From assembly GCA_905233685.1 (NCBI GenBank), contig CAJOEZ010000006.1:79369-143368 (forward strand): a stretch of 64,000 bases of DNA, written 5' to 3'. Both the position numbers and the translations under genes were made by a program. How positions within the stretch are numbered: position 1 is the stretch's first letter; each line of letters starts with the position of its first letter. This DNA is from an uncultured Bacteroidales bacterium. GTDB taxonomy: Bacteria > Bacteroidota > Bacteroidia > Bacteroidales > F082. The notes under the pieces are model-generated. The model did not search any database. It was not told the origin of the DNA and was given only the letters and a program-made list of their open reading frames with translations. This document shows, one piece after another, positions 8,675 to 17,858 of the stretch.

Positions 8675-9603
8675 CCATATTATGCCTGTTGGCTTGTCTG
8701 ACGGTCTCAGCCCAACGCTATGAAAAAGTGCCTTTTGGTGACTTCAACCAGTGGGCCGTGCGTTATATTACTGAGTCTAAGGTGATTGGCGGTCAGGAGA
8801 AAGTTGTGTATATGCTTGGCCCAACCGATACCATTCGGGGCAACGTTCCTTATTCTTACAAAAACACTATTTGGTCGTCGTCGAATGTCTTTGCCAAGGT
8901 GGTGGGCGTGGTGAAGACCAACACCAACGTCATGCCTGATTACGGCCCTACTGGAAAATGCGCCAAACTTGTTTCTAAAATGGTATCCTGCAAGGTGGCG
9001 GGTCTTATCAATGTCAAGGTGATGGCTGCTGGGTCCATTTATTGGGGACAGACGCAAGAACCTGTGTCGGGAATCAACAATCCCTACGCCGTCATGACTT
9101 GGGGCATTCCGTTTACAAAACGCCCCAAGGCGTTGGTTTTCAATTATAAAGCGATAATTCCAAACACAGGCAAACTGATAAGGAGCACCACATTTCGCGC
9201 CACCGAATTTGACGGCTACGACCCTGCCGAAGTCGTTCTCATATTGCAAAACCGCTGGGAAGACGAAGATGGCAACATCCACGCCAAGCGGGTGGGAACG
9301 GCCATGTGTCAAGTTGAAAAAACGACGGAGGGTTGGGTGATGGATTCAAGATTGCCGGTCATTTACGGCGATGCGAGGAAAGACAAGGACTACAAGCCTT
9401 ATATGGATTTGATTACGGGCTACAAGAACATGTATGCCTTCAATAGCAAAGGCAAGAAAAAGCCCATCCTCGAAGAAGGCTGGGCAGATGCGGATTGTCC
9501 TGTCACCCATGCGATTATGTGGTTCGCCTCGGGTAGCTGCGGTGCTTTCATCGGGGCTTTGGACAACACGCTATGGGTGGATGAGATTAGGTTGGAGTAT
9601 TGA
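8656..9603 (+). CDS. Exported PCMD-like carbohydrate-binding protein
   Basis: 315 residues with an N-terminal signal (ILCLLACLTVSAQ). The mature part begins with PFGDFNQWAVRYITES and ends with DNTLWVDEIRLEY. Both are typical of the Bacteroidota PCMD (putative carbohydrate metabolism) domain, a beta-sandwich found on cell-surface glycan-related proteins. No catalytic residues can be assigned. It is the last gene of the reductase unit and converges with the 30 kb minus-strand cluster, only 3 bp separating the stops. Confidence 0.7.
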   Translation: MAKIKVTILCLLACLTVSAQRYEKVPFGDFNQWAVRYITESKVIGGQEKVVYMLGPTDTIRGNVPYSYKNTIWSSSNVFAKVVGVVKTNTNVMPDYGPTGKCAKLVSKMVSCKVAGLINVKVMAAGSIYWGQTQEPVSGINNPYAVMTWGIPFTKRPKALVFNYKAIIPNTGKLIRSTTFRATEFDGYDPAEVVLILQNRWEDEDGNIHAKRVGTAMCQVEKTTEGWVMDSRLPVIYGDARKDKDYKPYMDLITGYKNMYAFNSKGKKKPILEEGWADADCPVTHAIMWFASGSCGAFIGALDNTLWVDEIRLEY

Positions 9604-9606
9604 GGG

Positions 9607-12600
9607 TTATTCCAAATAATACATCCTCCGCTCCTCAGCTGTGAGCGGGCGGTCTTTTAAACGCTCGCGGGTTTGGTCGACGAGGTCTTGGAGGGGTGGG
9701 AAGGAAACTAAGCCGATAATTCCATCTGGATTTTGGCTTATCAATATTTGATTATTGTCTGGACTAAAAACCGCGTAATATGCTTTTGTTGGATATTTTT
9801 GTATGATTTGCCTCGTTTTAGCATCCCAAATTATCATTTTTTGGCTTTGATCTGTAGAGATTATGTATTTCCCGTCTGAACTATAGGTTGCAGCATTAAC
9901 ATAATTTGAGTGCCCTTTAAAAGTAAATATGCAAGAATCATATTCAGCATCCCAGAGTTTAATAGTTTTATCGAAGGAAGAAGAAATGAATTGTTTTCCG
10001 TTTGGGTTAAAAGCAATAAACGAGACGACATTGGTATGACCTATAAATGTTCTGATTAATTCTCCTGTTTTGACATTCCACATTTTTATTGTACAATCAT
10101 CAGAGGCAGATAATAACCATTTCCCATTAGGGCTAAAAATTACATAATTGATGCTTTTGTCATGTCCTGGGATTTTTTGTATCTCTTGACCCGTATAGGC
10201 ATCCCAGATTATTATCATCTTGTCCCAAGAAGCTGAAGCAATATACTTTCCATTTGGGCTATATGATACTGATGATACATAATCGGAGTGCCCTATCAAA
10301 GTGTCAATTATTTGGCCAGCTGTATCCCATATTCTGACAGTTTTATCTCTAGAAGCCGTCGCGATACGTTTTCCATCAGGACTAAAGGAAGCAGAACAAA
10401 TCTGATCGGAATGGTCTATGAGAATATGTGTTGTTTTTTTGGTTTCGACATTCCATATTTTTAATGTTTTGTCTATTGATGGTGCAATGACTAATTTGCC
10501 ATCAGGACTGAAAATAACATTCCTTACAAAATAAGTATGTCCTTCTAATTGTATTATTTTTTCAGCGTTGTCTAACCCCCAAATTCTAACGGTATGGTCA
10601 TTTGATGCGGAAACAATGTGGTTTCCTTTGGGAGAAAAAATCGCCGAGTTTACTACATCAGAATGCCCAATAAGTGTATCTATTGTTTTGCCTGTTTTAG
10701 AATCCCAAATTCTAATTGTCTTATCTTTTGAGGCTGTGACGATATGTTTTCCATCAGGACTAAACGCTACCGATGTAACACAATCCGTGTGTCCTATCAA
10801 AGTATCAGTTACTTTTCCTGTTATATCCCAAATTCTAACCGTATTATCTCTAGATGCTGTTGCAATTCGTTTTCCATCTGGACTGAACACAACAGAAATT
10901 ACATTACCTGAATGTCCTGTAAAGGTTTGAATTGCATTTTTGTTTTCCTCAATATCTTCCCAAATCTTAACTGTATTGTCTCTCGATGCCGATGCGATTT
11001 GTTTTCCGTCTGGACTGAACACTGCAGATACCACACTGCCAGAATGTCCATATAAGGTAATGGTTTCATGTTCTCTCATAACATCCCATATTTTAATGGT
11101 TCTGTCTGTTGATGCAGAAACAAGACGTTTACCGTCAGGACTAAAGGAAATAGAATTCACATAATCAGTATGACCTATTAAGGTATCAAGAACACAGCCT
11201 GACTTAACATCCCAAATCCTTATTGTTTTATCAAAAGAGGCGGATGCAACTAGCTTTCCATTGGGGCTAAAAACTATAGAATTGATATAGCCATTATGAC
11301 CATTAAGCGTATGAATAATTTTGCCCGTTTTAAAATCTATTATTTTAATCGTTTTATCCCATGATGCGGATGCTATGTGTTTTTCCATAATATCTATAGC
11401 AACGGATTTGACGAAACTAGTATGGTTGTGTAGTACTAATGGGTTGTGATTGGTCAGGTATCTTAATGCTTTTTCTGCCTCAATAGTATAGGGCTTTTGG
11501 GGATGCTTTGAATTAATATTTTCAGGTAAAACTTCAGTAACTAATAGTTGAGCTAAATAGGTGTCCTCGTCTGCTAAAGAAACAGCCCTCTCTGACACAA
11601 ACCTCGCTTGGTTTTCCATCATCTTCCACCGCTGTTGCTTCAATTTGTGGTTTTGGAAAAGGAATATTCCTGCAATAGTCAATGCAATTATACTAACTAT
11701 TATAAAAATATTTCTCCTCCTCTTTGCTTCAAACGTCTTCCTCTCCTCATAAACCGCCATTCCCAGTTGGTCATGCAGCAATTCCACTTGCCCTTTGTCG
11801 CCAATGGCAAAAAGACGGTTCTTGCTCTGGGTGAGTTGGCGGTAGGTGGTTTCACCAAGAGCGGCTTTCACTTCGGCTACATTTACACGCCTACGGCTAC
11901 CGTCTTCACGGATAAGGTGCTGTTGGATGTAACGTATTTGCGTTGCGGTCAAACCTTTCACAGCATCCTGGTAATACACTTCCATAGGGTTGTTTTTCCA
12001 CACGGTTAGGTCGGTGGAGGCAATCTTCTCGCCCACTTTTTTGTCGTATGTGCCAGAACAGACTATGGAGAGCAGTAGAGTGTCGATATCCTCGCTCTGT
12101 GGACGTTTGGCCAAGGTAATGATGCACTCGGCAATAGTTTCTTTTTCGCTTTCCTCAAAGCAATCCTTCCCTGGCACTAAAACCACCTGTCGCGCTTGTT
12201 CAGGCTTCATCGGACGTAGGCGGTAGCGGTTGTTCTTATAAAGGTCCAAGGAGTTTTCGTCAATACTGTCCTCCAACACAAAGAGAAAGTCCTCGCGGAT
12301 AGAGGATACAAAGCGGTAGTTAGTATCGGAAGAATAGCTTGCCTCATCGGGCATTTCCAACTCGTCGTTCAGCAAGAGATAGATTTGCTTCAATAGCAGT
12401 TCAGCCTTGGCCTTGTCGCCCTCACGAAACACCTCCTCAAACTGGTCGAGGATGATGACGGGATAAACTTCTCGATCTTCGTTAAAGAAATGAGTAATGG
12501 CAAAATAATTCCAGAGATAGAGGCGGTCGTCGCCGTCGGGGTGTTTCGTCACGGCATCGTTTTCTATTGTCAGGCCACTGCTTTGCAGCTTGCGCACGAT

Positions 12601-12873
12601 GGCCTCGGCGTAAGAGATTTCCTTCGGCTCTTGCGAGAGGCGCACATAGAGCGGAAAATAGTCTTTTCGCCTTAAAATGGGAATAACACCTGCCCGCAAT
12701 AAGGAGGTCTTTCCAACACCCGAACTGCCGTAAAGCGTGATAAACAGGTTGTTGTCAATAAGACGCACCACATCAAGGGCCTCTTCATCGCGACCACAAA
12801 ACAGGTAGTCGTTGCCGTCGTTTTTCGGCTCTTCGTAGGAGGCTAATCCAAGCCAAGGGTTTTTCTTTGTCAT
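9607..12873 (-). CDS. nSTAND-like NTPase, membrane segment and 14 WD40 repeats
   Basis: 1088 residues. The N-terminus starts NPWLGLASYEE...FCGRDEE, typical of nSTAND1-type NTPases. Walker A is GSSGVGKTS (49-57) and Walker B is VIILDQFEE (139-147). A helical region follows to about 380. After the basic KRRR comes a hydrophobic segment (388-406). The rest carries 14 WD40 repeats with FSPDGK...ASxDxTIRIWD periodicity, enough for two seven-bladed propellers; the last two are degenerate. By the positive-inside rule the NTPase is cytosolic and the propellers periplasmic. STAND proteins are signal-triggered switches whose C-terminal repeats sense the trigger. Last gene of the cluster, 12 bp after the SIR2-like/TIR gene. 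Confidence 0.9.
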   Translation of the reverse strand: MTKKNPWLGLASYEEPKNDGNDYLFCGRDEEALDVVRLIDNNLFITLYGSSGVGKTSLLRAGVIPILRRKDYFPLYVRLSQEPKEISYAEAIVRKLQSSGLTIENDAVTKHPDGDDRLYLWNYFAITHFFNEDREVYPVIILDQFEEVFREGDKAKAELLLKQIYLLLNDELEMPDEASYSSDTNYRFVSSIREDFLFVLEDSIDENSLDLYKNNRYRLRPMKPEQARQVVLVPGKDCFEESEKETIAECIITLAKRPQSEDIDTLLLSIVCSGTYDKKVGEKIASTDLTVWKNNPMEVYYQDAVKGLTATQIRYIQQHLIREDGSRRRVNVAEVKAALGETTYRQLTQSKNRLFAIGDKGQVELLHDQLGMAVYEERKTFEAKRRRNIFIIVSIIALTIAGIFLFQNHKLKQQRWKMMENQARFVSERAVSLADEDTYLAQLLVTEVLPENINSKHPQKPYTIEAEKALRYLTNHNPLVLHNHTSFVKSVAIDIMEKHIASASWDKTIKIIDFKTGKIIHTLNGHNGYINSIVFSPNGKLVASASFDKTIRIWDVKSGCVLDTLIGHTDYVNSISFSPDGKRLVSASTDRTIKIWDVMREHETITLYGHSGSVVSAVFSPDGKQIASASRDNTVKIWEDIEENKNAIQTFTGHSGNVISVVFSPDGKRIATASRDNTVRIWDITGKVTDTLIGHTDCVTSVAFSPDGKHIVTASKDKTIRIWDSKTGKTIDTLIGHSDVVNSAIFSPKGNHIVSASNDHTVRIWGLDNAEKIIQLEGHTYFVRNVIFSPDGKLVIAPSIDKTLKIWNVETKKTTHILIDHSDQICSASFSPDGKRIATASRDKTVRIWDTAGQIIDTLIGHSDYVSSVSYSPNGKYIASASWDKMIIIWDAYTGQEIQKIPGHDKSINYVIFSPNGKWLLSASDDCTIKMWNVKTGELIRTFIGHTNVVSFIAFNPNGKQFISSSFDKTIKLWDAEYDSCIFTFKGHSNYVNAATYSSDGKYIISTDQSQKMIIWDAKTRQIIQKYPTKAYYAVFSPDNNQILISQNPDGIIGLVSFPPLQDLVDQTRERLKDRPLTAEERRMYYLE

Positions 12874-12885
12874 GGCGGTTCGGTT

Positions 12886-14277
12886 CTATGCGTTGGTGAG
12901 TTTAACAAGATGTTCAAAAGTATCCTTGGCCGTTTCAAACGCTGTGGCCTTGACCATGCAAGGGGGTAATTGCTGGTGATAGGACTCGCCAAAACGATAA
13001 TCGCCAACGACAACAGGAATAACCGTGAAATTGGCCAAGCCATTTTCATTCAGGGTGCATTCGTCATTATGCCGGCTTTGCGCCCAATCCCATTCCTGAT
13101 GGTACCATCGATTGGCGATGTTGTTGGAAACCAAGTCGCTTTTCACCTGTGAACTCAGAATGGGCATGAAAACACGGCAATTGTTGATGGCGTTGCGGAT
13201 ACGCCGCTCATATTCCGCGCCGCCTTCCAGCTTTTCCTCATCGAGCCAAACATTGACGCCAACTGCATGAAGCCTCTCAAACAGCGGCAATGCGATATAA
13301 CGGTCTTCGTGGGCGTAAGAGATGAACACCCCGTTTTCCTGACGCGGAAGAAGGTTTACATCTGTGGCAGTTTTGATGTGATTGACAGCATCTTGCATGA
13401 AGGAACGCGCATCGGCAAACACCTTCACTTTCTCGTGCTCAAGATAATGCTTTAACGTGTCGTCGTTCTTGATTTCCACTGCCACTTGCTGCCCTCCAGA
13501 GGCGTTCCCGAATTTGTCGCGCAAGAGATACCAGAAGAACCGGAACATCCAGTCGTCGAACTTGTTGCCAACCGAAAACAATTGGAAATGCTTCAGGTAG
13601 CTCAAGAAGTTGTTGGAATCGTGGCTCTTGAACCATGAGGCCACTTTTTCCATGGCATCGTTTTCGGTAAGGACGAATTTGTTATAAGGATTTTCAAGGT
13701 CAGCTTTGCCGAACACATAGCATAATACAGGTCGGGCAACACCAAATTCGCTATACGAAACCTGTTTGAAGGTCTTTTGAGCATTCTCAATTTGCACCAC
13801 ATCAAAGTTGCTTTTGCCCCACACCTTTTCCATGGCAATTTCAACGTATGGATCGATGGTGGTTGAAAGCACGATACGGAAACAGCGCGTTTGGAGCAGT
13901 TGCATCAGCGAAGGCTCAATTTCCTCATCAAATAACGGTAGGAAATCGTTGTTTCTCAACGCTTTTAGAACATAATCCTTTACCGTCTCATTATTACGGT
14001 CTCGAATCAATTCGGTGAAGTTTTGAAACTCACTCTTTAATTCGAGATACTTGTGTTCGTTGAACTCTTCTTTGGTTGCCATTTGGCGCAAAGTGAGGTC
14101 AAATAGCAGTTTCAGGCTGTTGCCTTCCGCTTCAGGATTGACATCACGGTTAAGGACGGCTTCACTGCCGACCACGAGGGCGTATTTGTTGAGCAGGCAG
14201 TCCTTGGCGAATTGCTGCCAGGTGAAGTCGCTATCGCGGCGGATACGTTGTTCGTTGGGTTTGGTTGTTACTGGCAT
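12886..14277 (-). CDS. SIR2-like / TIR domain protein
   Basis: 463 residues from the Met of MPVTTKPNEQ. The frame is open to 14403, but that extension would overlap the upstream gene. The N-terminal ~300 residues resemble the SIR2-like (SIR2_2) fold: YALVVGSEAVLNRD where GAG-S is usual, and RCFRIVLSTTIDPYVE where a TTNYD motif is usual. The SIR2 motifs are therefore divergent and activity is uncertain. The C-terminus (315-463) is a clear TIR domain: GVFISYAHEDRYIALPLFERL, VWLDEEKL, and a candidate catalytic Glu in RWYHQEW (E395). There is no signal peptide or membrane segment, so it is cytosolic. Both domain families can consume NAD in immune proteins; the partner is probably the adjacent STAND protein. 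Confidence 0.8.
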   Translation of the reverse strand: MPVTTKPNEQRIRRDSDFTWQQFAKDCLLNKYALVVGSEAVLNRDVNPEAEGNSLKLLFDLTLRQMATKEEFNEHKYLELKSEFQNFTELIRDRNNETVKDYVLKALRNNDFLPLFDEEIEPSLMQLLQTRCFRIVLSTTIDPYVEIAMEKVWGKSNFDVVQIENAQKTFKQVSYSEFGVARPVLCYVFGKADLENPYNKFVLTENDAMEKVASWFKSHDSNNFLSYLKHFQLFSVGNKFDDWMFRFFWYLLRDKFGNASGGQQVAVEIKNDDTLKHYLEHEKVKVFADARSFMQDAVNHIKTATDVNLLPRQENGVFISYAHEDRYIALPLFERLHAVGVNVWLDEEKLEGGAEYERRIRNAINNCRVFMPILSSQVKSDLVSNNIANRWYHQEWDWAQSRHNDECTLNENGLANFTVIPVVVGDYRFGESYHQQLPPCMVKATAFETAKDTFEHLVKLTNA

Positions 14278-14347
14278 GGAATTATCAGATAGAATGAATA
14301 CAGTGGCAAAGATATTGTTTTGCAACTTCAAAATAGTTTCAATGCAC

Positions 14348-15598
14348 TCATGGCTTCCCGCCTCCATTAGGCATATTTCCGCTTCCGGAACTACTGCCGC
14401 CAAAACTACCGCTGCTCATACTGCCACTTCCAGCACCGTTAATCCAGTCCCACTGCTTAATAGCCGTTGTCGTTGCTGTCTGTAAGGAACAGCGCAAAAG
14501 TGAGGTGCCTTGCTGTATGCAGTATTCTTTCGCAGCAGGCCAGAACGGTTGCTTCTTTTTCATGCTTTTGATGTGGCGGTAGTCCTCCTTCCAGTTGTCT
14601 TGGAGTTGCTTTGTTATAGCACAATTTTCGGCAACAGTCACCTTTACATTGTATTCTCCCGTGCCCCAATGGGGTGCGCCTCCCGTGAGTGGCATATAGG
14701 AACGCGGAACGATGAAACAGCTTCCAGCGATTCTCATCAGCGTGTCGTTCGGGGTTCTTTTGTAGACAAACACACTGTCGGTTAGGTGGTTCGGGTCAAT
14801 GGGGATCATAACACTGAAAGTACCCAGATCAACATCTTTCGCCAGCATGATGGCTTGATTATACCATGACGAAGTGATGGTGAAGTCAATACTAACCGTC
14901 AGATTCTCGCGCTCCTCGAAATTGAAGGAAACGCTTCGTTCGTATGTCTTGCCACGCTCAGGGTGGATGTGATTGGCCGAAAGGTTAGGCAGATGGCAAC
15001 GATAGGGATAGAAGTACATAGAATCCAGCACTAAGCGGAACTTGCTGTGGTTGACGATTTCGTTGAGTCCAGCCTCCTCGGTGTCGACATGGCTATAGAA
15101 CAGAAGGACATCCTTGCCATCACGTTGGGCATGGAGTGTGAAGCCGTTGAAGTTGAAGTCGGAGGGGTCGAGGGCACCATTTAACGAGCCTTTGGAATAG
15201 AAGTCGGTCAAGTTGTTGAGGTAGGTGAGACTTTCTTCGTATCTACATTCGTTTTGAATCATCTGTTTCCATTCAGATTCCTGCTTCTTGGGAGTTTCTA
15301 TCAGGTTCATCACTTCCGAAACGGCAATGCTTGAAGATTGGACGATAAGCGTGTTGAGAACGGCCAAACCGATGGCGCCAATAACCGACCTATTGTGCCT
15401 TTGGTCGTCAATGAAATTGTTGATTTTTTGGGATTCTAAAGGCCCTAAAGTGTTAATGTCCAGCTGAATCGAGTTTGTGGCTTCGGATTTTAACTGGTCA
15501 GTTTGGGAAGGATTGATGTCTCGTTGCGATTGAGGCGGTTGGGCATTGGTGAAAAGCACCGTTGCCAAAAGGGTAAATGTAAAGAATAATCTTTTCAT
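14348..15598 (-). CDS. Exported protein of unknown function with Gly/Ser-rich tail
   Basis: 416 residues. A signal peptide (FFTFTLLATVLFTNAQ) is followed by a polar region, one moderately hydrophobic helix (SVIGAIGLAVLNTLIVQSSS) and a beta-rich centre (LVLDSMYFYPYRCHL, GTFSVMIPIDP, GEYNVKVTVAENC). The C-terminus is low-complexity (NGAGSGSMSSGSFGG and so on). I do not recognise a family. It sits between the exported CHAT peptidase and the SIR2-like/TIR gene and is co-directional with both, so it may be a substrate or partner of the CHAT protein in the periplasm. Two internal cysteine pairs could form disulfides. Confidence 0.7.
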   Translation of the reverse strand: MKRLFFTFTLLATVLFTNAQPPQSQRDINPSQTDQLKSEATNSIQLDINTLGPLESQKINNFIDDQRHNRSVIGAIGLAVLNTLIVQSSSIAVSEVMNLIETPKKQESEWKQMIQNECRYEESLTYLNNLTDFYSKGSLNGALDPSDFNFNGFTLHAQRDGKDVLLFYSHVDTEEAGLNEIVNHSKFRLVLDSMYFYPYRCHLPNLSANHIHPERGKTYERSVSFNFEERENLTVSIDFTITSSWYNQAIMLAKDVDLGTFSVMIPIDPNHLTDSVFVYKRTPNDTLMRIAGSCFIVPRSYMPLTGGAPHWGTGEYNVKVTVAENCAITKQLQDNWKEDYRHIKSMKKKQPFWPAAKEYCIQQGTSLLRCSLQTATTTAIKQWDWINGAGSGSMSSGSFGGSSSGSGNMPNGGGKP

Positions 15599-15628
15599 GG
15601 CAATTAGTTTTTATTTTGTTGATTTTGT

Positions 15629-17854
15629 TTATTTTACATCAATTAGAATAAAGGCATTGTAATATTCGGGCAAGCCGTAGTTCGGCTCTGTCATCTCGGG
15701 AACGAGCAATACAGGGTCAAATTGTTCGGTAGGTTCTCGGTAGGTGTTGATTAGTTCCTCGCGTGCATGGAGGAAGGCGGTATGAATGTCTTCTGATTGA
15801 AGATACTTGTAAAAGGTTTGCATCAACAAGGAAGTGGCATCGTCATCCACGCTCCATAAACTGAGTATCATGCCTTTGACACCGGCATTCTTTAGGCTAC
15901 GCTGCAAGCCATAGATGCCATCATCAGTCATGTAGCCTTGTGCGGTTTGGCAGGCGGAAAGCACGATGAGGTCAACGCCGGAGAAATCCATTTGAGCAAT
16001 CTCGCGGGCCGAAAGAATACCGTCGTGCTGTGTTGCGTCAAAGTCATTGCTGTATAAAGCGGAAGTGGTACCCGCAAAGACGATTCCGCTTTGCGAAAGC
16101 GACTCGTCGTAACTGGCTGGCAGTAGGTCGGTGCCTTCCGGCGTTTCGCCAAGATAAAAACCGTGGGTAGCCAAATGAACAATTGCGTATTGTCCTATCA
16201 TACAGGCAGCTCGTGTTTCGGTGGCAAGAGTATCGGTCAGAAGGACGATGATAGAACTGTCGTATTCGTTACGAATGCCCTCGATTTCAGTTTTGGTACC
16301 GGGCAAGTTGCCAAACCTGAATTCCATGGTTTTCAGATGCCGGTAAGCCTGATCGTCGTTGGTGAATTGGGCTTCGTTGCCGTCATCAGCTGCTTGCGAT
16401 GCTTTGAAGAAATCTATTCCGCCGCAAAGAAGCACCTTGCCACTGCGTTTTTTGTTTGGCTTGACGAGCAATTGTCGTGTGCTGGTCAAACGGTATAGGT
16501 TCTCGGTTTTTAATGAGGTCAAAGCTGGCAACTTAGGCAACATGTATTCGATGGCCAATTCGTGGAAAAGGCCATCAGCGGCAAAATAGAGGCGTTGGGC
16601 GTCTTTGCCAATCGCGGTCAACAGTTCTGGAGTCCAGATGAGGCTGAAGTTGGTGGAATCGTTATAGAGTTCGTTTTTCATGTCCGAGCAGTCCGTGGTG
16701 ACGGCATCGTACAAGTAATCGCCGTCGGTCAGCGTCAGGTTTTCAAGATCTTCTACGCTACGAATTTTAATAAATTGAGGCTCGCCTTTTTTCCTAAGTA
16801 CCAAAGCTCCCATTTGTTTCTTGCCATATTTTTCGTATTGGATGAACTCCACGGCGCAGTCGGTGGGTTGCAGTTTTTTCTGTACTCGCTTCCACGTGAA
16901 CGACTGCGGCTTGCCCGATTGGGCATATTCGAGCAACAGACTCTTGCCAAACAGTGTCACATCGTATAGGAAAGCGGGGTCGGTATCTTCTAACCTATAA
17001 CAATCCACCACAAAGGGGCGGACACGCATCCAATACTGTTCGCGGTCTTCGGGACTCATATCGCCAAGATGTAGCATGGCATCGGCTTTCTTCAAGGCGA
17101 AGTATTCTTTATAGCATTTCAAAGCCTCTTCTTTAGGGTTGGCCATGCCGGTGCCACCGCTTTCCTGTTGTAACATCAGTATCTTGGCCTTCTTTCGGAG
17201 GGCTTCTCCATAAGGTTCGCATTTCTTGTTAGGATAGCTGTTAATCACCAAATCAATGTCATTAAGGGCTTCCTTGAATTGACCGACGCGGGCTTTGCAC
17301 ATAGCCAATTGGGAGACGAAATCGAGGATGTCGTTTTCGGAACTGAGGGCCGAATGCATCCATTTCTCAGCCTCTTTCATCTCCGCATAAGCTTCCGTAT
17401 AACGGCCTTGCTTGTAATAAAGTTGCGCCAACTCTTCGTGCATGACGAAACGATAATAAAAAATGTCCTTACCCCAGGTTTCATGTCCAGGGTCTTCGAC
17501 GAAAGCCACGGCTTCCTTGAAACACTTTTCGGCCAAGGCATACGAGCGCGAATCTTCGTCAGAGTTGAGGTAATGGTAGTCGCCATAGAGCTTGTAACAT
17601 TTGACAAACAACAGAAGGCTGTCCTTGTCCTGTTGGGTGAGTATTCCCTCTTTGTCACTTTGGCTGATGGCAGCTTCGTAGGCGTCGATGATACGCTTGA
17701 TTTGCGCCTTGTTGCCCACTTCAACATAGCTTTTTCGTCCTTCTTCGAGGAGCATTTCAAGGTGGGCAATGGTTGTGTTCTTGTAGGATTGCGCAATCAA
17801 GGGACTGACTGCCAAGCTGAGCAGAAATAATAATGTTATAGATCTGGTTTTCAT
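15629..17854 (-). CDS. Exported TPR-CHAT cysteine peptidase
   Basis: 741 residues. A signal peptide (SITLLFLLSLAVSPLIAQ) is followed by TPR-like helices (about 60-270) and a C-terminal CHAT domain (about 430-741). The caspase-type dyad is visible as H564 in VHLATHGFYLG and C635 in LIVLSACQTAQGY, followed by GLQRSLKNAGVKGMILSLWSVDD. CHAT peptidases, relatives of caspases and separase, often cut partner proteins in bacterial immunity. Export to the periplasm is unusual for that role. It lies 4 bp after the TIR membrane protein gene, so the two are probably made together. Substrate unknown; the exported TPR proteins and the Gly/Ser-tail protein are candidates. Confidence 0.92.
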   Translation of the reverse strand: MKTRSITLLFLLSLAVSPLIAQSYKNTTIAHLEMLLEEGRKSYVEVGNKAQIKRIIDAYEAAISQSDKEGILTQQDKDSLLLFVKCYKLYGDYHYLNSDEDSRSYALAEKCFKEAVAFVEDPGHETWGKDIFYYRFVMHEELAQLYYKQGRYTEAYAEMKEAEKWMHSALSSENDILDFVSQLAMCKARVGQFKEALNDIDLVINSYPNKKCEPYGEALRKKAKILMLQQESGGTGMANPKEEALKCYKEYFALKKADAMLHLGDMSPEDREQYWMRVRPFVVDCYRLEDTDPAFLYDVTLFGKSLLLEYAQSGKPQSFTWKRVQKKLQPTDCAVEFIQYEKYGKKQMGALVLRKKGEPQFIKIRSVEDLENLTLTDGDYLYDAVTTDCSDMKNELYNDSTNFSLIWTPELLTAIGKDAQRLYFAADGLFHELAIEYMLPKLPALTSLKTENLYRLTSTRQLLVKPNKKRSGKVLLCGGIDFFKASQAADDGNEAQFTNDDQAYRHLKTMEFRFGNLPGTKTEIEGIRNEYDSSIIVLLTDTLATETRAACMIGQYAIVHLATHGFYLGETPEGTDLLPASYDESLSQSGIVFAGTTSALYSNDFDATQHDGILSAREIAQMDFSGVDLIVLSACQTAQGYMTDDGIYGLQRSLKNAGVKGMILSLWSVDDDATSLLMQTFYKYLQSEDIHTAFLHAREELINTYREPTEQFDPVLLVPEMTEPNYGLPEYYNAFILIDVK

Positions 17855-17858
17855 ATAC

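Noticed and set aside
9607..11450. Regularly spaced repeats resembling an array such as CRISPR
   Set aside because: The period of about 125 bp is coding and translates to WD40 repeats; no short identical repeats with unique spacers.
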